This document shows, piece after piece, positions 55,980-64,000 of a stretch of DNA of 64,000 nucleotides. A model generated the notes under the pieces. That model was not told the DNA's origin, did not search any database, and was given only the letters and a program-made list of their open reading frames with translations. Made by a program: the position numbers and the translations under genes. Source of the stretch: Halichondria panicea (Eukaryota > Porifera > Demospongiae > Suberitida > Halichondriidae); contig NC_087392.1 in assembly GCF_963675165.1 (NCBI RefSeq), forward strand, positions 3,431,442-3,495,441, written 5' to 3'. Each line of letters starts with the position of its first letter. Position 1 is the stretch's first letter.

Positions 55980-56690
55980 ACGATATCCAGCAGTAGTGAT
56001 GAAGACACCGAACCTAGGGTACAAGCATTTGGAAAAATTGAGCAATTTTATCTGTACAAGGCTGTACTTCTAAGCAGTAAAAAGTGGCTCAATGACAACC
56101 ACTTGAAACTGTGCACAAAAACTAGCCAATTCCCTCAATATGGAGGGCTACGAAGTACACTAACCCAAACCAAACCTCTAGAGCCTCTACCTCCAGATTC
56201 TCTCCACGTCGTACACATTAATAGAAATCATTGGGCCGCAGCCATATGACTCATTGTACTCTCATACAGAGATTAGTTTGACCACCAAGATTCTACTCGC
56301 ATAGTTGCTGAAATCAAGTGAACATTTCATTAGACTGTGTAAATGCCAAAGCAGTGGGGGGCATCAGATTGTGGGTTGTTTTCGATAGCCTATGCCAGTG
56401 GCGTCACATTCATACAACTTTCTATGAGAAACCATTTTCTTCACTGCATTGAAGATGAAAAGATGACCCCATTTCCAGTGGGACCTGAGAGGAGGAAGAG
56501 AGGGGCTTCAAAGCAAATTATTATTAACATTTGCCATGATGGAACCAAAATGATAGCTTGTGATGGGACAAGTTGCCCACTTGGGGGTTGGTTTCTTGGG
56601 GGTTGGTTTCACTGAAAATGCCTTGAAGTGAACACTAAAATTCCAGAGTTGTGGTATTGCAAACGATGCATCGTGCACTGAAGTATGTAA
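55980..56690 (+). pseudogene. Ulp1/C48-type SUMO protease fused to a PHD-type finger
   Basis: SSKKWLNDNHLKLC (substrate-side WL-D motif of Ulp1), PLPPDSLHVVHINRNHWAAA (catalytic His), then MPKQWGASDCGLFSIAYASG (56343; Gln and Cys of the Q....DCG box), LHCIEDEKMTPFP. After a basic linker comes NICHDGTKMIACDGTSC...GGWFH...ELWYCKRC, a C4HC3-like finger. The Asp between His and Gln (expected after VYDS) is lost in a stop-containing stretch (56240-56340). A 15-bp duplication (GGGGGTTGGTTTCTT, about 56583) doubles GGWF inside the finger. C48 proteases remove SUMO/NEDD8-like tags; several transposon superfamilies carry them. Confidence 0.72.
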
Positions 56691-56895
56691 AATATTATAG
56701 CTAGATGTATCATGACTGTATGTTGTCTTGCTATGTAAACCTTGTATAGACTATACTACAAGTTAGCTAGATTTACAGCACTCTGCAAATCAATCTTGCT
56801 AAATCTCGAGCAAATCTCGGTAAATCTGGGCAAATCCGCGGTAAATCTGTAAATCCTGGCTTAGATCTTTGATAAATTTTCAGACCATAATCCTA

Positions 56896-58740
56896 AGTGT
56901 CGGAGTGACACGGAGCCTAGACAAGTTAGCACACTGTTGTACTGCCTAGGAGAAAATGCAGAAGATGTCTACTAACATCACGATAAAGAGAGATACCAGC
57001 CCGTCATACAAAAGCTTGATGAGTTCTTTCAAGTACGGAGAAATGTAATATTCGAACGAGCCAGATTCAATCGCAGAAACCAGCTAGACGGAGAATCTAT
57101 TGAGGAATACCTCACAGCTCTTTACTCCTTAGTTGGCTACGCGATCGAATTGTTGTGGGACACACCGCTGTCAGAACGACTTCGACACTTGAGAAAGCAA
57201 GGACAATGGTAAGACAAAGAGAAGCCGTCACCAAGAGTTTATGATAGAGAGAGAGTATCGAACGTAGGCATACTGTACATCAGATGTATGCGGAGACTTC
57301 CTGTATCTGTCACAAGCTTGGAATTTGCACACTGACCAATCCAAGTGTGGGTGATGTCATCTATGAAGAAAGTAGATTACATCACCCACACTTGGATGGT
57401 TGATAGATTACATCACCCACGCTTGGATTGGTCAGTGTGCAAATTCCAAGATACAGGAAGTCACGTTACTCTCCGCATACATCTGATACACAGTATGCCT
57501 ATGTTCGATACTCTCTCTCTATCATAAACTCTTGCCATCGCTATACAAGGAAAGCAACTACGAGGCGATGGTAGTCAAGAGTCACCCTTCCTTATCGAGC
57601 CTGTGGGATCCCATAGACCTATGAGTGCGGTAACCACAAGTACAAGACAACCTTATATTTGGAACACTAACAGCAGAGATGGTCGTGGTACCAGCAGTGG
57701 TACCAGCAGAGACTCAAGTGAATGCACACGTTGCGGCAAGAATAAACATGACAGAGGGCCCAGCAAGAGACGCTGTTTGCAACGGCATTTTAGCACCAGG
57801 TGCTACTCTAAGATAGTAGCCAACATTGACGCTGAGTCTAATGAGTCATCTATGGATACAGCCTTTCTCGGAGCAGTAAATCTCCTGGACAGTACCACTA
57901 TCTCTTCGAGAAGGAACCATCAACTTTAAGCTGGATACTGGAGCAGAGGTGACGCTACGAGCCGAGTTCTCTATGGACCAGCTAACTAGGTCTACAACTG
58001 TGAGTTGTAGCTCACAACAGACTGTGTTTGCAGCTCATTAGTACCAACTTTGCCGTTGGTGACATCCGTTCTAAATTTCCGAAAGTGTACTAGGGAACAT
58101 GGGAGATGAGTATGCTATTAAGCAGGGGCTGTACCATATGCCTTGTATACACCACGAAATGTAGCATTCCCCAAGAAACTAGGTCAGATATCACACAGTG
58201 GTGCGCGGGAATGGTCGTGGTGCCAAAATCTCGGGAGCATGTCGAATCTGTGTGGACCTGAAGCCACTTTCAGGTCCACTTAACGTCAACGTTAAGAGAC
58301 CCATTCCGAAGGTCGAAGAAACCTTAGCCCAGCTAGCCGGTGCTAAGGCAAAATCGATGCTAATAGCGGATTCTGGCAGATCCCGCTAGCTGAAGAATCA
58401 AAAAGACTCACTACATTTATCACACCGTTTGGGAGATACTGCTTTAACAAACTCCCCTTTGGCATTCCCCGAGCGTAGGATGAATGAGATCCTCAATGGA
58501 GCCCTGTGTATGATGGACGATGTTCTCATCTTTGGGTGGAGCACGATACTCGTCTGGTCGCAATTACGACACGAATAGAAGCAGCTGGTGTCACCGAGAA
58601 GTGTGAGTTCAACAAAAAGCGAGTAAAATTCCTTGGCCACATCATTGATCAAGATGGCATCAGCCTGACAAAATTGCAGCTATAATCAATATGGCAGATT
58701 TCTCGGCATGGCTAATCAATCACCGGGGAGCACAACTAAG
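56896..58740 (+). pseudogene. Ty3/gypsy gag (rest), nucleocapsid, protease and RT
   Basis: Gag resumes with VSTLLYCLGENAEDV (56927), FFQVRRNVIFERARFNRRNQ and LDGESIEEYLTALYSLVGYA (57020-57130). A foldback (57236-57527) splits it. Then come a C-x2-C-type knuckle (CTRCGKNKHDRGPSKR, 57725), a protease FKLDTGAEVTLRAEF (57927, DTGA active site), and RT pieces CRICVDLKPLSGPLNVNVKR, PIPKVEETLAQLAGAKAKSM (58235-58360), FGRYCFNKLPFGIP (58430), GALCMMDDVLIFG (58500, the catalytic DD), EKCEFNKKRVKFLGHIIDQD (58600) and FLGMANQ (58700). It stops near 58740 without RNase H or integrase. Several deletions. Inactive. Confidence 0.83.
57236..57527. repeat. Foldback (hairpin) element inside gypsy gag
   Basis: The left arm (57236-57353) and right arm (about 57398-57527) are inverted repeats of roughly 115-130 bp: GTTTATGATAGAGAGAGAGT, ATCGAACGTAGGCATACTG, GTATGCGGAGA, ACTTCCTGTATCT, TTGGAATTTGCACACTGACC, AATCCAAG(T/C)GTGGGTGATG, against their reverse complements, with a few mismatches and one 7-8 bp insertion in each arm. 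The loop contains a further ACATCACCCACACTTGGAT copy. Gag-like coding sequence lies on both sides. Confidence 0.92.
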
Positions 58741-58856
58741 TCACCACTCCTAAGCAAGAAACATACATGAGGACTGTAGGAGCTACTCTTGGATTAGTTA
58801 AGATAATTTCACTTCACTTTTTACTGATACAAAGTACCATATGCTATAGATCATAT
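58741..58856. other. Junction between two retroelements
   Basis: About 115 bp separate the last gypsy RT sequence from the 3' coding end of the minus-strand BEL element. It might hold what is left of an LTR, but I see no TG...CA ends or repeat of it. Confidence 0.35.
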
Positions 58857-60375
58857 CACATGAGCAATACATAATGAACAGAAAACTTAGAATAGACATG
58901 ACCATTGCCGTCCTTAACATACCGCCGGCCAAGACCGGATAATATTAAATAATTGTTCATTAGCACAGTTAGTTCTCGATCGGCAATAATACAGCGATTT
59001 TCGTAATTGGTCGTTGCGTCTTGACAGTGACGACACGAACTAAACCGTCCTTTCCAGGGTACACTTGTACAACACGTGCCATAGGCCATTTTCCAGGGAT
59101 ACCTTCTCGCAATATAACTAATAACTAAATCACCGACGTTTCGAGTGCACTTTGTGTACTTGTTTAGAGTGGACAGATACTCGACAGATACTCACTTGAC
59201 CACCTCTGCCAGAAGAGACAAACTATTTGTTGGCATAAATGCCAGCGTCGTAGTAATGAAATGGGACGATATGAAAAGGCAGGGTCAGGTAAATCCATCA
59301 ATGGGCGACCGATTAGGAAGTGCCCCGGAGTAAGGATCTCTATTCCATCAGGGTCTGAAGTAAGTGGAGTTAAAGGCCGACTGTTTAAGCAAGCTGTGCC
59401 AATAGTGTGGTCATCTCTGTGAGCTTGACATTACTTGCAACTCTTTTGAGATGAAGCTTAAAGCTTTTAACAGCTGCCTCCCATAATCCGCCAAAATGAG
59501 GGGAACGTTCAGGGATGAACTTCCACACGAAAGAACAAAACTCGGATATTTGACCTTGTGTGCGCTGTTCTTCAAGGAATTCTGAGAATTCTCTGAGCTC
59601 TCGATTAGCCCCACGAAAGTTGGTACCATTATCACTCCATATCATGGATGGATGGCCAGGGCGTGCCATGAAACGCCGGAGAGCAGCGTTAAATTGGAAA
59701 CAAGCTCCAAGTGTACGGCCTTTACAGATAAAGATACAAAAACGCACACATAAGATTTGAGAACGGTGGGTTTACGGACAGAACCGTACTTAACGTACAA
59801 GGGGCCAACTCCGACATTTTCGAATATAGAATCAGGTGTTACACGTTCCATGGGAAGTTGACCCATTTTCTGTGATTGTGGCTTGATTGAATCCTTTCGA
59901 CACACCAAGCACTGTCGAGTAATTGATCTCAGTCTTATGGCATGAGATAATGTAAAAACGGCGACACAACTCTGCAGTTAGTAAGGTTGGTCCGGCATGT
60001 AGTAGACGTAAGCACGTATGATGAGTCTTGTTAGCACATGATTGCCATTTAGTATGATCGGTATCTTGGAGTTTCCAGTACGTCCACCAATCCATAGTAC
60101 GCCCATCGTGTCCAAAAAAGGATGAAACAAGGCTAAACAACTACTGTTGTGGATCTCAAGATTGAGCTTCAGCATCTGTACTTCTTCCGGGAAACTGATT
60201 AGCTGAGATAAACAAACAGATCCAATAATTCTCAGCTGACACAAGCTCCGGGATCATGAGACTGTACACAAGAGTAGATTTCCGACAATTGTTCAAAAAA
60301 CGAAAAATCCATGCTGTAACTCGTTTAAGGCGTGTAAACGTTGAGTATTGAGTTAAACTGTGAGAGCGAGACAAA
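58857..60375 (-). pseudogene. BEL/Pao integrase and C-terminal DUF5641-type domain
   Basis: From 60374: FTRLKRVTAWIFRFLNN, ILNGNHVLTRLIIRAY (zinc-finger His region; NHxxTxLIIxxxH form), a frame with HAGPTLLTAELCRRFYIISC (60005-59945), CLVCRKDS region, PLYVKYGSVRKPTVLKSYVC and VFVSLSVKAVHLELVSNLT (59815-59700), SMIWSDNGTNFRGANRELRE (59640, second Asp), PHFGGLWEAAVKSFKLHLKR (59490-59440, Glu). After a gap come GDLVISY, PWKMAYGTCCTSV and DRELTVLMNN (59130-58970), the usual last domain. The Asp of the first catalytic motif (D-x-x-G-P) appears replaced in VGVGPLYV. Frame changes at about 59780 and 59390. Confidence 0.82.
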
Positions 60376-60453
60376 TTTCCCGTTTTTCTTCAGGAAATTG
60401 CTCTGACGAGATTGGCCATTGCCCAGGATGAGAAAGTAGCCACAATTTGTATT

Positions 60454-62110
60454 CTAACAACTCGGAAGGAAAAGTCCTCGGGACGCACAATCAGCAGGAT
60501 TATCAGAACTGCTGACATGGCTCCATCGCTCTGGAGATATTTGATCCATGATGAATGATACTCTATTACCGACAAATGTTTTAAAACGACCATTCAACCA
60601 ACAGAGTACAATTGTACTGTCTGTCCATGCAAAAGTATCGTGCATTGGAACATTGAAGATCTCTTTAACATGACGTAGTAGTTTTGACAACAAGTGAGCT
60701 CCACACAACTCTAGGCGGGGAATGGTTTGTCTCTTTATAGGTGCCACTTTAGTCTTTGCCATGACCAGGGACACGTGAGTGTTGTCTTGGGTATCAGTCA
60801 TACGAATATATACAACCCCTGCGTAGGCAATTTCTGAAGCATCGCAAAACCCATGAATCTGAATCGGGTATCCTTGGGATAGTAGTAACGATCAATTGAC
60901 TTGCTTGAGAGGAGAGGGAGCTCTCGTCTCCACTGTAGCCAAGCTTGCTTTACATCAGCAGGGACCAGATCATCCTTTCTTTCCCAAAGGCGTTGGAGAA
61001 GAACCTTTGCTTGGATCGTGGTAGGGGCAAACCATCCCAAAACGTCGAATGTTTTAGCTATATCAGACGCAAGTGAAGGTAAATCAGCGATTTGAATTGA
61101 TCAGACTGAGTATTCCATTCAAATCCGAGAGTCTTTGTTTTTCCCTGTGAATTGGTGATGCTTTGTACTTCGTGTTTGTCTCTGAGTTCAAATGGAATAG
61201 TATCAAGCACAGCGGGATCACTACAGTTCCATTTGCGTAGCAAGAATTTTCCACAAGAAAGAAGATCTTGGAGTTGCTTTTGCAAGCAGATTGCTTCTTC
61301 TATGCTGTCAGCACCAAGTCAGCGCATCATCAACGTAAAATGACGCCAGTCGTGAGCATAGTCTCTGTTTCACAGACATGTTTGAAGCAAATGAGACACC
61401 GAAGGTGATTCGTGTCATTCGATAGTCTTTAAGCATATTGCCTTGTGAAGACCTCCATACAAAACGGTCTGTCATTCTTTGTGAGCTCAATAGCTCGATA
61501 CATCTTGCTTATATCAGCTGTAAGTCCAACTCGATGGAGTCGAAACCTGAGAATAACATCGATCAATGGAGGGTGCCCTACCAATAGGGTATCGTTCAGA
61601 GAGACACCAGTTGATGATTTCGCTGACGCGTCGAAAACTGCTCGAACCTTTGTGGTGGTAGACTCTTTGTATACTGCATGCATAGGTAAATAGAAAACCT
61701 GATGTTTAGGTTTATCAAGGTCATCAGGAGGCACATGCTAACGGATTCTCTCATAACAGCTTCGAAAACCTCGAACTCATTCTTGGATTTCAAGGATTTC
61801 TCCAGAGAAAGGAAACGCCTTACGGCTTGAGTGCGAGATTCCCCAATTATCTTGCAGTGTGGGTCTTTCGGTAAAGGAACAACAAATCGTCCTTCCTCGT
61901 TTCGATAAGCCGTTGTACAACGCATTCTTCTTGAGAAAGGAGGGAATCCTTTGTTGGTGGTTCTTCGACCTGCCAAAACTTGCGAAGAAGATCATCTCCA
62001 GACTCGGTGGCTGCATGGAAGGTAGTGACTTGCGTTTCAGTACAAGAGCTACCACTCTTTCCACTAAGGACCCAACCAAATACGGTTTCAAAGGCGACAG
62101 GAGAGCCATG
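60454..62110 (-). pseudogene. BEL/Pao reverse transcriptase and RNase H
   Basis: NEEGRFVVPLPKDPHC, SRTQAVRRFLSLEKSLKS (61900-61800), HQVFYLPMHAVYKESTTTKV and RAVFDASAKSSTGVSLNDTL, GLTADISKMYRAIEL (61700-61490), DRFVWRSSQGNMLKDYRMTR, ITFGVSFASNMSVKQR, SFYVDDALT (61345-61320, intact YVDD), CGKFLLRKWNCSDPAVLDTI, GWFAPTTIQAKVLLQRLWER (61040), then TKVAPIKRQTIPRLELCGAH (60740) and FAWTDSTIVLCWLNGRFKTF (60630), the RNase H Asp region, with NPADCASRG. Stops and frame changes near 61740, 61310 and 61080 split it. More complete than the plus-strand copy. Confidence 0.85.
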
Positions 62111-62339
62111 AGGTCCTGTCCGCCGGCCGTGGAGAAGTGCTTCAGTGAAGATCTCTACACCCAGTAGGATCCCAGGGACGCCGAAACCAGGGTCAGCTAA
62201 GGGCAGATCAGAGAGATGGTCCCAATTTAGGTCAAATGGAACAAGAGAGAGAGGTAAGTCACATGTTACCTTAGGTACAACAATGGCACTTATACCGAAA
62301 GTTTTCTCAGACGATCTAGTAGGAGAGATTTGGAAACTA

Positions 62340-63905
62340 GCAACGGATTGAGCAGAGAGAGACCTTGTGCTTCAGCCCAACAATACCAGACACCGTGATG
62401 GCTTGATTAACTCTTGGAAGACGGAGCGAGTCGTTCCGACACAAAGGATGCATTGTCCAGAAGAGCTCTACAGAAGTGCCATCAGGTGCAGAAACTAGGA
62501 TTCGGCAAGTCATTAGAGCATTTGAAGTGTCGCTTGTCGGTTCATTTCCCTTTGTATTCTCTAAATGTAGTAACGTGTGATGTGGGCTTTGACACTTTCT
62601 ACATCTGTGTAGCGATTTGCATTGTTTTATGAAATGGGTTAGACAGTTCATACAAATCTTATGTTCTTTCAAAAGAGAGAGCTTTTCTTCATGATTTATA
62701 GATTTGAAGTTCTGGTAAACATATAAGGGATGTTTTTCAACTTTACAAGCAATACAGGTTTGAGTTGAAGCGTGTTGAGCAGCAAAGGACAAAGGAAGTG
62801 ATGGGTTTGAATGAACTAGCAGGACGCAGGTCGTGTTGGTTTCTTAATATGGGTCAGAGAAGTTTTTGAAGCTTGTGCTTGAAGATCGATAAAATGGTAT
62901 TGGGGTACGCCTTCCATTGACTGACTATGTCGTTGCCACTCAAACATAGTGTTCACGTCTAGTTTTAATTCAAGTACGGAAGTAATGAATGCACCAGAGG
63001 ATTCGTACTCCATTGACTTTAGTGCACGAATGTGTTGTTGGACAGTGTCATGAGAAGCAGGAGCTTCAAAGATCATTTTTACATGAGTTTGGTGTATGAG
63101 GCATGGTCTATTGTATCGAGATCGCAAGCAGTCGACTGCTTCTGCATAATTCTCCCCCGATTGGGACAATCCTTCAATCACACCCTTTGCCGAACCATCC
63201 TTAAGAGAGTCCGCCAAGCTAGAACGTTCGTGAATTGACACGGAAAACTGTTCCCAAAATCTACGCCAGTTTAGAATATTTCCATCGAAAACTGGGACAT
63301 CTAGTTTAGGGAGACGTATGCCTTTGCTTTCTGTACTATCAATATCAGATACAGATTCGCTAACTAGCATCTTCAGTTTAACGGAACAATCAAAATGTAG
63401 ATCTGAGTGCATTCTAAAAAGCTTCTGCTAGATCTAATGCCATTAGATTGTCATGAATACCACGAAGATTTCTCTTTGTGTCAATCAATTGCTCATTATG
63501 CTGTATTAGTACATGCTTATCAGGTGAGTCTAAGCTGGAGATAGCTTCATCAATTGAGCGCAAGGCTCCATGGAAGTGGGCAAGTTTCCGGGATACCAGT
63601 CCACGTTCACTTTTCAAGTTGGTAGTCAATTTCATCATAGGCAGTAAACGCATCTTCAAATCGGTGATGTTGTCATCAACTTCATCTAAAATGTCTTGTT
63701 CATTTGACAAGAGTTCATCATCGTCTAAGAGATCTACTAGCTCAAGATCGAGACGTCTGAAGTCTGTATCTAGAGAGTCTAGTTTTTCTGCAAGGTGTTT
63801 AGCAGCATCTCCCTGGTTTGGAGCTTCAGTTCCTTCTAATTCTCAGGTTTTAGTTCGAATTCTAGTTATAGAGGCACGTACGACACCTCCTTCTTTTCAG
63901 TTTTG
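62340..63905 (-). pseudogene. BEL/Pao gag and protease
   Basis: The N-terminal helical part spans about 63890-63414 (LAEKLDSLDTDFRRLDLELV, LLSNEQDILDEVDDNITDL). DUF1759-type gag follows: PKLDVPVFDGNILNWRRFWE, KGVIEGLSQSGENYAEAV, RPCLIHQTHVKMIFEAP (63412-62816). The CCHC-rich part is CIACKVEKHPLYVY, LTHFIKQCKSLHRCRKCQSP with HH (62760-62560). Protease: MTCRILVSAPDGTSVELFW, then a frame change, and TVSGIVGLKHKVSLCSI. The active-site DSAS segment is not readable because of a deletion around 62455. Compare the plus-strand copy at 35151, which shares NLLNWR/NILNWR and GLSQSG. Confidence 0.82.
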
Positions 63906-64000
63906 TAATTTCACGAGGATCCAGGCGAATTATTTGCTTCGGGCGCAATTCAATTCAGACAACGTTCAAATCAATAACAATATGCAGTATACGAACGAGC

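Larger units (their letters stand above)
52436..56895 (+). mobile_element. DNA transposon inserted in gypsy gag, with DDE-like and Ulp1-PHD genes
   Basis: The left end GGTCAGAC and the right end TCAGACC (about 56880-56887) are short inverted ends. Inside them both borders carry many copies of AAATCT (left: TAAATCTTG, TTTAAATCTT; right: CTAAATCTC, GTAAATCTGGG), typical of subterminal transposase-binding repeats. GTGACAC-GAG flanks on both sides match adjacent gypsy gag. Three coding blocks in the same orientation occupy 53.06-56.7 kb. Confidence 0.6.
58857..63910 (-). mobile_element. BEL/Pao retrotransposon, near full coding length (minus)
   Basis: Read from 63.9 kb down to 58.86 kb: gag, CCHC region, protease, RT, RNase H, integrase and the C-terminal DUF5641-type domain, all in expected BEL/Pao order. 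The upstream LTR would lie beyond the window edge; the downstream LTR was not recognised. It is a different copy from that at 35-42.5 kb, with recognisable but clearly diverged protein sequence, and it retains YVDD and integrase. Confidence 0.85.

Noticed and set aside
1-64000. tRNA, rRNA or small RNA genes
   Set aside because: I looked for tRNA-type A/B boxes and rRNA-like conserved blocks by eye and saw none convincing; a covariance-model search would be needed to exclude short ones.

Overview
The window reads as nuclear DNA of a metazoan, most likely a sponge (Porifera) or another early-branching invertebrate. The evidence is indirect: GT-AG introns with AT-rich flanks, a standard code, short TTAGGG-type arrays, and mobile-element families (piggyBac, BEL/Pao, Ty3/gypsy, CACTA-like, Tc1-like, and several multi-exon families I recall as abundant in sponge and cnidarian genomes). 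No rRNA, tRNA, bacterial operon, CRISPR array or clear single-copy host gene was found. All family calls come from reading translations by eye, without a database search.

Layout. 0-13 kb: mostly non-coding, with a piggyBac-like non-autonomous element (1.87-2.7 kb), a non-LTR retrotransposon tail (3.3-3.75 kb), a stray copy of a piggyBac 3' flank (4.2-4.6 kb), a tyrosine-recombinase-like fragment (9.3-10.1 kb) and a G-rich tract ending in a telomere-like array (10.4-10.8 kb). 13.6-16.2 kb: a Tc1/IS630-like element with two convergent genes. 16.2-19.4 kb: a degenerate satellite, then a TATA box and a multi-exon zinc-finger gene. 19.6-30.2 kb: two integrase-core relics, a TTAA-bounded element carrying a ubiquitin-like/G2E3-like gene, two arrays of the palindrome TTGCCGCGGCAA, a multi-exon DDE-like gene on the minus strand, a second copy of the 1.87-kb element in reverse, and HECT exons. 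30.6-34.6 kb: two MITEs and a CACTA-like transposase. 35-42.5 kb: a BEL/Pao element split by a complete piggyBac element. 44.3-45.7 kb: another TE-type gene (minus). 48.5-50.9 kb: a second, decayed piggyBac. 51.4-58.7 kb: a DIRS-like gag fragment, then a Ty3/gypsy element split by a DNA transposon that encodes a BED-like/DDE-like protein and a Ulp1 protease with a PHD-type finger, plus a foldback hairpin. 58.9-63.9 kb: a second BEL/Pao element (minus).

The window is therefore a nested transposon graveyard. Its most unusual property is not a gene: short perfect tandem duplications, usually 10-17 bp, occur every few hundred bases in coding and non-coding sequence alike, and many of the frameshifts in the genes lie at them. 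This is either a striking mutational process or an assembly artefact, and it should be settled before any pseudogene call here is trusted.
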